Of a DNA stretch of 64,000 nucleotides, positions 26,515 through 35,032 are shown one piece after another (the first letter of the stretch is position 1; the number at the start of each line of letters is the position of its first letter). The notes under the pieces are model-generated. The model saw only the letters and a program-made list of their open reading frames with translations. It was not told the origin of the DNA and searched no databases. The DNA is from Amphibacillus jilinensis Y1 (GTDB lineage Bacteria; Bacillota; Bacilli; Bacillales; Amphibacillaceae). Where the stretch lies: NCBI RefSeq assembly GCF_000306965.1, contig NZ_JH976434.1, forward strand, positions 1,186,619-1,250,618, written 5' to 3'. A program made the position numbers and the translations under genes.

Positions 26515-29500
26515 CTAGAAAAAGACTTGATATGTTTTTATTTCATATGGGTCTATCACATCTTTAATACTTTCTTCTTCATGCCATTCGCCAATCGGTT
26601 CTTCCATTAAATTCACTTCTTGATAAGATTTGAATACATAGGGTGACTTTATTGCTATAGATCCACATTTCCCTTCAAATTCATGGATACGAATAATAAT
26701 GGCAGCTCTATCTTCTGCTTTTTTAACTGCATCAACCATAATATGGTCATTGTGGACTTCAAATAATTGATTGCATTTTGCGGATGCTAATCCTTTAGTA
26801 GCCACCAATGGATTATTTAGTTCCCACGCTGTAAATACAGTCTGTCCTTGGCGCCAATCTCCTTCATGTGGATAAAGTGAGTAAGTAAAGGTATGCTCGC
26901 CAAGATCACTATCTGGATCTGGGTATGTGGCGCCTTTAAGTAGTGATAAACGCATCACATGATCTTTAATGTCGTAACCGTATTTCGAATCATTGATTAA
27001 GCTTACACCATAGCCAGCATCTGATAAATCAGCCCATTGATGTCCTACTGTTTCAAAGCGGGCCCAGTCCCAACTTGTATTCCAATGTGTTGGTCGCGTA
27101 ACATTTCCAAATTGGATGTCGTATGTTGCCTCCCTGTGACGAACATTAACTGGAAAAGCTACTTTTAGGAAGCGTTGGCGCTCTTGCCAATCTACGTCTG
27201 TTTCAAAATCAAGGCGTCGATCATGCTTGTAAGCAACCATACGTTGTGTAATCACAGACTTGTTATAATGCCAAGTGAAAGAAATAATGATGCGTAAGTC
27301 GGTAGACTCAACGACCTCAACTGAACGAAGATCAGTAACGACTTCACCTTTTTCTTGATAAAAAATATCAATATCCCAAGCATCAAACATCAACGGCTTA
27401 TCTTCAAATATTTGTAATGTATTACCTTTTTCATTTTCCTTTAATACGGAACGATTAGCCATCTTATCAAAAATCTTTATTAACTGACCTGTTTCATCCC
27501 AAGCAATATCATAAAACGGCGTTGATAAGCTCTGTTTATCAACACCAAAGGCAGCAGCTTCATCTATTGGTGATTTGCCTTTATGAAAAGCAATCGTTTT
27601 TGTACCGAAAATCGGGATATCTTCCGCATGTACCACCCATTTACCTTCTGAATACTGTGCATCAAGTAAGGCATTATTCTGATCTGTCCAGTAACCAGAA
27701 GGTTCATGTTCATCATAAATGTCAACAAGTGCATCTCTTACAAATGATGAACTATTATAGATAGTATAGGCTTGTGCATTTTTTTCAAGAAGATCGTTTT
27801 GTGCATCTTTTAATGAAGTAAGTGCAATTATTTCTGCTTCTTCATATTCGGCCTTTGCGTCTTGATATACTTCTTTAATTGAAGAGCCTGGAATAATATC
27901 ATGGAATTGATTGCGTAAAATGGTTTTCCATCCTTTCGTTAACTGCGCGTTCGGATACCGATCGTACTGATTACGCTCAATCACTCGCCAAACATTTAAC
28001 CACTCTGTATCACGGTAAAGTAGTTCGAGCTTACGGTTCATTTTTTTCATGTAAGCTTGAGAGGTATATGTTCCTCGGTGAAATTCTAAATAAAGCTCAC
28101 CATCCCAGGTGTGCACATATTCATCGCTTTCATCTACAGTCTTGTGCAATTGGTCAAAGAAGTCCTTAGCACGCGAAGGCTTAATATGTGGTAACCCTGG
28201 CATTTTACCCATACTACGCTGAATCTCCAACATCGCACGGTTTACACCACCGCCACCATCGCCATAACCATATGATAGTAACAACTCGTTATTCAGTGGC
28301 TTATCTTTATATTCTTTCCACGTTTCTTGTAATACCTTTGGCTCCAAGTAGCCATTGTACGTGTAGTATCGAGATTCAGGCCAAGGCTCAATTGTCGTAA
28401 TAAAGTGTGTCAAAATTTCACTTCCATCAATACCTCGCCACTTAAAGGTATCGTGAGGCATTCTGTTATACTGACTCCAACTAATTTTCGTTGTCATAAA
28501 GGAATCAATGCCTGATTTTTTCAGAATCTGTGGCAGGGCCCAGCTATAACCAAACACGTCTGGTAACCATAGGAACGTACTGTCCTTACCAAACTCATTT
28601 TTTAAGAAGCGTTTCCCAAGCATTATTTGACGAACGAGTGATTCTCCAGAAGGAATATTACAGTCAGACTCAAGCCACATTCCTCCATCAGTTTCCCAGC
28701 GTCCTTCTTCAATCCGTTCTCTGATTTCTTGGTAAAGTTCGGGGTAATCCTCTTTGATGTACTCATATAATTGCGGTTGACTTTGTAAGAATAAATATTC
28801 AGGATACGCTTCCATCAACCTCAATACAGTTGAAAAAGAACGGGCTGATTTCTCGCGCGTATGTTTAAGTTGCCATAACCACGCCACATCTATGTGTGTA
28901 TGACCTACACTACGGTAAACAACATCACTCTGTTTACCGATGTCTTGAAGCCTTTTTTCTAATAATCCTTGAGCATCGTATAGCGAATCGTAAAATGCAT
29001 CTGACCCTTTATTTAGCCAATTAACTTGTTTCAATGCATCATTTAATGCTCGGGTTAATTGTTGTTTAACGGGGGCATGGTCATCTAAGGTTTTTATCGT
29101 TTCAATAGCCGTCCAGGCATCAAAATAAAGTTGATCAACCTGATGGTCTAGATACGCTATTGCTGCCTGTTTGAATTGAAATTCTTGCTCGCGTGGTGTA
29201 CCACCACCCTCCAAACCACTCCATAAACGAAAATCAAGCTTTAACACTTCACCAGCCATGTCTTTAAAGAAAACTTCTTTGTGATTTGAATCAACACCTT
29301 GATAAAGCTGATCATTGACAAATAACAAAGATTCAAATCCAGAATTGTTTCCTCCACCGGTTTGTCCAAAATCAAATAAACCAACAATGCGCTGGTTTTC
29401 CCACGCCTTTGGAACACTTACGGTCTGGGATAACCAAGCATATAAGTCACGTCCTTTCCAGTGATCGCCAAGCTTTACCGTAACAGTCTCAGCTGTTTCG

Positions 29501-29634
29501 CCGATCGGATATTGTCCAACATTTGCTTCTTTATCTTCAGTAAATCGCCAGCTTTCAATAGGTTTTATGTCCCGATAACGGTATGTATTTATCTCTTGAA
29601 TCCGATTATTTAATTTATTAATTGTAAAAAACAA
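26515..29634 (-). CDS. GH38 alpha-mannosidase (large, MAN2C1-like)
   Basis: A 1039-residue enzyme of the large cytosolic GH38 subfamily. An N-terminal beta domain of about 240 residues precedes the catalytic domain with zinc residues H247 and D249 in GHTHIDVAWLW and the nucleophile D359 in WLPDVFGYSW. Later segments (QFHDIIPGSS, SYGYGDGGGG) are also conserved. The start is a TTG behind GGAGG. It is a paralogue of the protein at 35033-38167; both share long blocks such as SLLNDSKYGYDIKD. First gene of the hydrolase group, directly behind the binding protein of the importer. Confidence 0.92.
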   Translation of the reverse strand: MFFTINKLNNRIQEINTYRYRDIKPIESWRFTEDKEANVGQYPIGETAETVTVKLGDHWKGRDLYAWLSQTVSVPKAWENQRIVGLFDFGQTGGGNNSGFESLLFVNDQLYQGVDSNHKEVFFKDMAGEVLKLDFRLWSGLEGGGTPREQEFQFKQAAIAYLDHQVDQLYFDAWTAIETIKTLDDHAPVKQQLTRALNDALKQVNWLNKGSDAFYDSLYDAQGLLEKRLQDIGKQSDVVYRSVGHTHIDVAWLWQLKHTREKSARSFSTVLRLMEAYPEYLFLQSQPQLYEYIKEDYPELYQEIRERIEEGRWETDGGMWLESDCNIPSGESLVRQIMLGKRFLKNEFGKDSTFLWLPDVFGYSWALPQILKKSGIDSFMTTKISWSQYNRMPHDTFKWRGIDGSEILTHFITTIEPWPESRYYTYNGYLEPKVLQETWKEYKDKPLNNELLLSYGYGDGGGGVNRAMLEIQRSMGKMPGLPHIKPSRAKDFFDQLHKTVDESDEYVHTWDGELYLEFHRGTYTSQAYMKKMNRKLELLYRDTEWLNVWRVIERNQYDRYPNAQLTKGWKTILRNQFHDIIPGSSIKEVYQDAKAEYEEAEIIALTSLKDAQNDLLEKNAQAYTIYNSSSFVRDALVDIYDEHEPSGYWTDQNNALLDAQYSEGKWVVHAEDIPIFGTKTIAFHKGKSPIDEAAAFGVDKQSLSTPFYDIAWDETGQLIKIFDKMANRSVLKENEKGNTLQIFEDKPLMFDAWDIDIFYQEKGEVVTDLRSVEVVESTDLRIIISFTWHYNKSVITQRMVAYKHDRRLDFETDVDWQERQRFLKVAFPVNVRHREATYDIQFGNVTRPTHWNTSWDWARFETVGHQWADLSDAGYGVSLINDSKYGYDIKDHVMRLSLLKGATYPDPDSDLGEHTFTYSLYPHEGDWRQGQTVFTAWELNNPLVATKGLASAKCNQLFEVHNDHIMVDAVKKAEDRAAIIIRIHEFEGKCGSIAIKSPYVFKSYQEVNLMEEPIGEWHEEESIKDVIDPYEIKTYQVFF

Positions 29635-29658
29635 CAGACATCCTCCTTTACTTAAGGA

Positions 29659-29690
29659 TCAAGGCTCGAATATACACTTCCGAGCCTTGA
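29659..29690 (-). terminator. Hairpin between binding protein and hydrolase genes
   Basis: A 10-bp perfect stem (TCAAGGCTCG / CGAGCCTTGA, 12-base loop) lies 20 bases after the binding-protein stop. No strong T-run follows, so it probably acts as a partial terminator or 3' stabiliser that keeps binding-protein mRNA more abundant than the hydrolase part. Confidence 0.6.
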
Positions 29691-29709
29691 TTAACTTGAC
29701 TATTATTAA

Positions 29710-31320
29710 TTAATTTTGTGCCCAGCGATCATAAGCCTCTTGATGAATTTGAACGTATTCTTCAAGATTCATACTTTCAATTGTTTGTACATAATCATCC
29801 CAATTTGATAAGGGCTCAACACCGGTAATGAAGCGTGCTTCCATTTGTTCAACATATGAGTTTAAATCTTGTTGAATTGTATTGACAGTACTTTGCTCGT
29901 CATCAGTTAAATAAACCAGTGGGAATGGTGTTTCAGCATATGGCGTGATTTTTGCTTCAGTTTCTGAAAATATAAACAGTTCAAAGTCAGAGCGCGGTTC
30001 ATTTTCAACTAAATCTCCTAACATTGGTGCTGTAATACCATAAGCTGGTGTCAATGTCGCCCGGTAGTCTTCAGAAGAGTCATAGCCTTCCGGCGGATCT
30101 AACGGAACGCGCATGCCATCTTCTTCCAATTCCCAAATATAACCTTCTGGCCCTTTATCAAAGAAGTCGCGCCCTTCTGTTGAATACCAGTAATCAATCC
30201 AACGCATCGTTGCTTCTGGATGTTCATTTAAACTTGTAATTGAGAAAGTACCACGTGAAATCCCTGGGTTACCTGGTACAATAAGTTCGGGTGATACATC
30301 GCTTGTTAATGGTTGGAACATTGGATTTTCAATTGCTTCTTCTTCACTTTGACCTGTTGTAAAGAATGAGAACCAGTCGGGGAATAGACCAATACGGTTT
30401 TCTTGCCCTTTTGCTTTCTTTTGTTCATCCGCTTGAGAGAATGTCTCTGGATCAAGTAATTCTTCTTCATATAATCGATTCATAAATTCTAAATATGCTT
30501 TATAGTTTTCGGATGATGGTGCATACCTTACTTCACCATCATGTTCCTCAATCCCCCACTCTTTCATACCAAAAGCAGCCATCAACCAAGCACGACTACT
30601 ATTCATTTGAACATCCGTTAGAGGAATGGTGTCATCTTGTCCTGTATTATTTGGATCTTCATCCCTGAAACGAACAAGTAGATCATAGAACTCATCAACC
30701 GTTTTCGGCAATTCTTCAACACCTAGATTTTGTAGCCAATCTCCTTTATACCATAATGGACCACGTGGCCAGACGGCAGTTGGGTGATTATTGATAAATG
30801 GTAGTGAGTAGATGTTACCATCTGGTGTGGTTATTGAACGCTCAATCTCTGGGTTTTCATCCATTAATGCACGTAAGTTTGGTGCATATTCATCAATGAG
30901 ATCGTTTAATGGTATTAATACACCTTGGCGTCCGTAGTCCACTTCCATACCAGGCGTTAAATTACCTGTACCTGCCGCAAAGATAATATCAGAAAGGTCC
31001 TGACTAGCAAACGCTAAGTTTAAACGCGTCTGAAAATCACTCATTGGTGGTGTAATATAGTCAAAATTAATATTTGTCATTTCTGAGTATTGCTGTAAAG
31101 TAACCATATTATCCCACTCTTCAATACCTGTACCTGGGGCCATTAAAGATAGCGTAATTTCTTCATCAACAATCGGAAAGCCTTCTTTATTTACACCTTC
31201 ACTACCTGTTTCTTCATTGCTTGACGCATCATTTCCATTTACTGGTTCGTCATCAGAACCACATGCAACAATGGTCAATCCTATAAAAATGAGTACGAAA
31301 AACATCATTAATTTCTTCAT
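29710..31320 (-). CDS. ABC importer substrate-binding lipoprotein (LplA-type)
   Basis: An upstream in-frame start at 31416 would add a non-signal extension; the ATG at 31320 follows GAGAGGGG and begins a proper lipoprotein signal (MKKLMMFFVLIFIGLTIVAC), giving 536 residues. The cysteine at the lipobox end IVAC would be lipidated, anchoring the protein outside the membrane. The mature protein is a family 1 extracellular solute-binding protein with segments like LSLMAPGTGIEEWDN and EATMRWIDYWYSTEGRDFF. It should capture the oligosaccharide that the cytoplasmic mannosidases degrade. It follows the two permease genes. Confidence 0.9.
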   Translation of the reverse strand: MKKLMMFFVLIFIGLTIVACGSDDEPVNGNDASSNEETGSEGVNKEGFPIVDEEITLSLMAPGTGIEEWDNMVTLQQYSEMTNINFDYITPPMSDFQTRLNLAFASQDLSDIIFAAGTGNLTPGMEVDYGRQGVLIPLNDLIDEYAPNLRALMDENPEIERSITTPDGNIYSLPFINNHPTAVWPRGPLWYKGDWLQNLGVEELPKTVDEFYDLLVRFRDEDPNNTGQDDTIPLTDVQMNSSRAWLMAAFGMKEWGIEEHDGEVRYAPSSENYKAYLEFMNRLYEEELLDPETFSQADEQKKAKGQENRIGLFPDWFSFFTTGQSEEEAIENPMFQPLTSDVSPELIVPGNPGISRGTFSITSLNEHPEATMRWIDYWYSTEGRDFFDKGPEGYIWELEEDGMRVPLDPPEGYDSSEDYRATLTPAYGITAPMLGDLVENEPRSDFELFIFSETEAKITPYAETPFPLVYLTDDEQSTVNTIQQDLNSYVEQMEARFITGVEPLSNWDDYVQTIESMNLEEYVQIHQEAYDRWAQN

Positions 31321-31424
31321 CTTTTTACCCCTCTCAATCTGCTTTAAAGTGCATTTCACTATTTGTAAAAAGGTCTTACTTGAATATGTAATAATCACCT
31401 CCTTAACCACATACATTTTTTGTT

Positions 31425-32333
31425 TTATTCTTTAATCGAACCAATCATTACCCCTTTAACAAAGTACTTTTGCAAGAATGGATAAACGGCGATAATGGGT
31501 AATGTTGATACAATCATGACACCATATTTAATAATGGCAGCTAGTTGCTGCTGACTGTGAAGGAACTCAGCCACTTGACCTGACATGTTCAGATTGTTGG
31601 ATGACATCTCTTGTAATACTAAAATTTCTCTTAAAACTAATTGAAGCGGATATAAGCTTCGATCGGATAAATAAATCAAAGCATTAAAGTAGCTGTTCCA
31701 ATGGCCTACACCATAGAACAAAGCCATAACAGCAATTATTGGGGCTGATAGTGGAAGAATAATTTTGATGAATAATTTAAAGTTTGAGGCTCCATCAATT
31801 GTCGCTGCCTCTTCGAGCCCTCTAGGAATGGTTGACTGGAAATAAACACGTGTAATAATAATGTTCCATAATGCTACAGCATTTGGTAACACCATTGCCC
31901 ACACTGTATCAATTAACCCTAAATTCCTAACAACTAAATATGTCGGAATAAGACCACCGTCAATAAACATAGTTAAAACAAACATGATCGTAAAGATACG
32001 ACGACCATAAAAGTCTTTCCTTGATAATGCATATGCTGTAGGAATCGTAAAGACTAAGTTAATCATTGTACCGAACGCCGTGTAAAATATAGTCATGATG
32101 TAGCCCCGCCAAATAGCATCATTTTGCAATATAATTCGGTAACCTTCTAAAGTAACATTTTTCGGCCACAACCACATCTCTCCTGAGTTAACAGCTGCAG
32201 GGTCACTAATTGATGCGCTTATGATGTATATTAACGGGTAAAGTACAACGATTAATGCAAAGGTTAAAGCAAAGTAAACAAAACCCATAAACATTTTATC
32301 TGCTTTCGTTTCGTTAATTTTATTAATATCCAC
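31425..32333 (-). CDS. Sugar ABC importer permease (LplC/YtcP-type)
   Basis: A 302-residue inner-membrane protein with about six hydrophobic helices. The EAA loop that docks to the ATPase is visible as EEAATIDGASNFKLFIKIILP. The start is GTG behind GGGGG. It pairs with the permease at 32346. No ATPase gene is in the cluster, as is usual for this importer type in Bacilli, where a shared MsmX-like ATPase encoded elsewhere serves many importers. Confidence 0.92.
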   Translation of the reverse strand: MDINKINETKADKMFMGFVYFALTFALIVVLYPLIYIISASISDPAAVNSGEMWLWPKNVTLEGYRIILQNDAIWRGYIMTIFYTAFGTMINLVFTIPTAYALSRKDFYGRRIFTIMFVLTMFIDGGLIPTYLVVRNLGLIDTVWAMVLPNAVALWNIIITRVYFQSTIPRGLEEAATIDGASNFKLFIKIILPLSAPIIAVMALFYGVGHWNSYFNALIYLSDRSLYPLQLVLREILVLQEMSSNNLNMSGQVAEFLHSQQQLAAIIKYGVMIVSTLPIIAVYPFLQKYFVKGVMIGSIKE

Positions 32334-32345
32334 TATAACGCCCCC

Positions 32346-33299
32346 CTACCATAAGCTTGTCTCGCTTGTTTTCTTAGCAATATAGTTAACTGTAATTAGA
32401 AGTGCCGCATTAATTACAGCATTAAATAGACCAACTGCTGCCGCAAAGCTGTATTGAGTGTCTAATAAACCCGTTTCATAAACGAATGTTGCAATCACAT
32501 TAGATGCAGATTTATTTAAAGGATTCTGTAGAAGTAAAATCTTTTCAAAACCCATTGCCATAATATTACCTAGGTTCATAATTAAAAGGATCGTCATGGT
32601 TGGAATAATAGTCGGTATATTAATGTAGAAAATACGTTGTAAACGTGTGGCCCCATCAATAATAGCTGCTTCATGTTGTTGTGGATCTACACCTGAGAGG
32701 GCTGATAAGTAAATGATCGTTCCCCATCCTGTACTTTGCCATACGCCTGAAAATACATAAACGGTTTTAAACCATTTGGGATCGCTCATAAATGAAATAG
32801 GTTCAAATCCAAGCAATTGAATAAAACTGTTTATAATACCTGTTGTTGGAGATAAAAATGCAATAATCATACCCGCAATGACAACTACCGAAATAAAATG
32901 CGGGGCATACGTTACGGTTTGAACCGTTCGCTTATAAACACTATCTTTAACCTCATTAAGCAGTAAAGCTAGTATAATCGGTAACGGAAAGCCTACAGCT
33001 AACTCGTAAATGCTAATACCTAATGTATTTTTAATTAGATCCCAAAAATAATAGGAATTAAAAAAACGAGTAAAATGTTCGAAACCTACCCATTCACTTC
33101 CAGTAAACCCTAATGTAGGAACGTAATCTTTAAATGCAATTTGAATCCCATACATTGGTATGTACTTAAATATTATGAAGTATAGAACGGTTGGCAAAAT
33201 AAATAAGTATAGCTGCCAATTTTGTATTATCTTTCTGTTTTTCTTTTTTTTATTCCCAATAACCGTTGCTGGGGATATGGGTGGCACAACTTCTTTCAT
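32346..33299 (-). CDS. Sugar ABC importer permease (LplB-type)
   Basis: A 317-residue membrane protein with six predicted helices after a basic N-terminus (NKKKKNRKIIQNWQLYLFIL). The EAA loop is QHEAAIIDGATRLQRIFYINI. The ATG is preceded by AGGAGG at 33308-33313 on the plus strand. First gene of the large leftward transcript and directly downstream of the cre-containing promoter. Confidence 0.92.
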   Translation of the reverse strand: MKEVVPPISPATVIGNKKKKNRKIIQNWQLYLFILPTVLYFIIFKYIPMYGIQIAFKDYVPTLGFTGSEWVGFEHFTRFFNSYYFWDLIKNTLGISIYELAVGFPLPIILALLLNEVKDSVYKRTVQTVTYAPHFISVVVIAGMIIAFLSPTTGIINSFIQLLGFEPISFMSDPKWFKTVYVFSGVWQSTGWGTIIYLSALSGVDPQQHEAAIIDGATRLQRIFYINIPTIIPTMTILLIMNLGNIMAMGFEKILLLQNPLNKSASNVIATFVYETGLLDTQYSFAAAVGLFNAVINAALLITVNYIAKKTSETSLW

Positions 33300-33359
33300 A
33301 ATTAAAGCCTCCTAAACCTTTTTCGTTTTTCTTTTCCTTGCCTTTGCTTTTCTAATTTA

Positions 33360-33388
33360 AATGTAAGCGTATACAATAATTGTTGCAA
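33360..33388 (-). promoter_or_regulatory. Predicted promoter of the importer operon
   Basis: On the minus strand a TTGCAA -35 (33388-33383) is separated by 17 bases from a TACATT -10 (33365-33360). The cre box occupies the spacer and part of the -10, an arrangement in which bound CcpA would block initiation. Confidence 0.5.
33362..33375. promoter_or_regulatory. cre box (CcpA catabolite repression)
   Basis: TGTAAGCGTATACA matches the degenerate consensus TGNAARCGNWWWCA at every position, with A/T flanks. Carbon catabolite repression of a sugar-oligomer importer is expected. Confidence 0.8.
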
Positions 33389-33633
33389 TATGTTGATTTT
33401 CTTTATTGTTCTTTTCCATCTAATACGCTTTTAAGAATTCACTAATAACAAGGGTTTCAAAAGGAATATCTGTGTTTTTTTTGACCAGTATGTAATAATA
33501 GAAAGCCCTTACAAATAACTTGATACATACTTTCTTATGATTTACAGGTGCAGGATTTTATAAAGACAAGAATTTGCCGATTCAACATATTGTACTCTAT
33601 CCAATAGACTTATAGAGTTAAATAAAGGTTCTC

Positions 33634-33647
33634 TTTAAGCGTTTTCA
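33634..33647. promoter_or_regulatory. cre-like site on the ROK side
   Basis: TTTAAGCGTTTTCA differs from the cre consensus only at the second position. Placed 182 bp before the ROK start, it could control the rightward operon. Confidence 0.5.
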
Positions 33648-33752
33648 TTTATCACACACCCACCTCAAAATAGAGAACAGAGCTAAATCTATTTAGGCGG
33701 GTAAGATCATAGACTAAGACCGCCACATCTTTAAGAAGGATTACAGACTAAG

Positions 33753-33801
33753 ACCGCCACGTCCTGTAGCCTTCCGCCCACAGATTGAAGGTTCGTTTTA
33801 T
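33753..33801 (+). repeat. 49-bp inverted repeat, copy B
   Basis: Matches the minus strand of 16142-16190 at 43 of 49 positions. It ends 10 bases before the AGAGGAGG ribosome site of the ROK gene and overlaps the second of two direct copies of AGACTAAGACCGCCAC, so it may lie in the 5' untranslated region of the rightward transcript. Confidence 0.75.
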
Positions 33802-33828
33802 CAAAGCATACAGAGGAGGTCATTTAAA

Positions 33829-34743
33829 TTGACTAAAATAATTGGGATTGATATTGGAGGTACAAAAATTGCAATTGGATTAATATCCATTGAAGGAGAA
33901 CTACTAGCTACAAAAACGATTCCAACTGATCAATCAATAAAACCAACAAGGATGATTGGACAAATTTATCAACACACCTTACAACTATTAGACAGAGCAC
34001 ATACTGCATTAAGTGAAATTTTAGGTATCGGAATTGGCGCTCCTGGACCTATTAATACAAAAAAAGGGTTGATTACTTACCCACCAAACTTACCACAATG
34101 GCGAAATGTACCTATCGTGGCTGAGATGAAAAAACATTTCAATCTCCCTATCTTTTTTGAAAATGATGCAAGTGCCGCTGCATTAGCTGAAAAGTGGCTT
34201 GGTGCAGGTCAGTCAGAATCTGATTTTATTTATTTAACCATTAGTACTGGCATTGGGGCAGGCATATATACAAACAATGCATTATTAACTGGTGCTAAAG
34301 GAAATGCTGGCGACTTTGGTCATACCGTCATAAACCCTGCATTTGGTCAATGTGTTTGTGGTCAACGAGGCTGTTTGGAGCACATTGCCTCTGGTACAGC
34401 TATTGCTAGGGAAGGATCGAAAATTGTTGGGAAACCATTAGCAACTAAAGAAGTCTTTTCATTATATCAGTCAAGCCATAACGAGATCATTTCTTATCTT
34501 GATTCAGTCTTTCAAACATTAGGTGCTGCTTGTGTCACCTTAATCAACACCTTTGAACCTAATAAAATCATTATTGGTGGGGGGGTTTCAAAAGTTGGCG
34601 ACAGTTTATTTGATCCCATTCGTGACTATGTTCAACAATACACTTTAAATCCTGATAATCGTGAAACTGCCATCGTTCCTGCAGCACTTGAGCAGAATGC
34701 AGGTGTAATTGGTGCAGCTGCTCTAGTTCTACATACCAAGTAG
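33829..34743 (+). CDS. ROK family sugar kinase
   Basis: A 304-residue ROK protein without a DNA-binding domain, so a kinase rather than a NagC-type repressor. The phosphate loop DIGGTKIAIG opens the protein, the catalytic aspartate lies in FENDASAAAL, and the zinc site is present as GDFGH and CVCGQRGCLE. It would phosphorylate a hexose released by the hydrolases, such as mannose, glucose or N-acetylglucosamine; sequence alone does not settle which. TTG start behind AGAGGAGG. It leads the rightward group with a GH38 and a GH3 enzyme, though a 289-bp gap separates it from them. Confidence 0.9.
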   Translation: MTKIIGIDIGGTKIAIGLISIEGELLATKTIPTDQSIKPTRMIGQIYQHTLQLLDRAHTALSEILGIGIGAPGPINTKKGLITYPPNLPQWRNVPIVAEMKKHFNLPIFFENDASAAALAEKWLGAGQSESDFIYLTISTGIGAGIYTNNALLTGAKGNAGDFGHTVINPAFGQCVCGQRGCLEHIASGTAIAREGSKIVGKPLATKEVFSLYQSSHNEIISYLDSVFQTLGAACVTLINTFEPNKIIIGGGVSKVGDSLFDPIRDYVQQYTLNPDNRETAIVPAALEQNAGVIGAAALVLHTK

Positions 34744-35032
34744 AAGGAATACAGTGTTTAGTTCGCCTCTTTTGCTTTTACCTATATTTAAAGAGCGCAT
34801 TTGAGGCGGGAATCAATTAATCAAAACTCGGATGTTACTTACCGACTGTATGACTATGATCAAACAGATGCTGATGAAAGTGTGCGGGGACTTCAGATCG
34901 AAGCATCACTAATGGTGAGGGTAACTTAATGATAGACCAGGAGTTGCACTATTAAAACGTTAAAATCGCACGAAAAATTTGAGAGCTTTGTATCACTTAC
35001 AAGCTCATTGACATGAAAGTAGGGATCTACTA
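34744..35032. other. Gap between ROK and GH38 genes
   Basis: No gene is seen. A long-range imperfect inverted repeat (TTCGCCTC near 34761 and GAGGCGGGAA near 34803) is present without a T-tract, so termination is doubtful. The sequence may hold a second promoter for the GH38-GH3 pair. Confidence 0.35.

Larger units (their letters stand above)
33300..33828. promoter_or_regulatory. Divergent control region of the glycan locus
   Basis: 529 bp between the leftward importer operon and the rightward ROK-GH38-GH3 operon. It contains the leftward promoter with a cre box, a second cre-like site, two 16-bp direct copies of AGACTAAGACCGCCAC (33711-33726 and 33745-33760), and copy B of the 49-bp repeat next to the ROK ribosome site. 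No open reading frame of interest is present. Confidence 0.75.
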
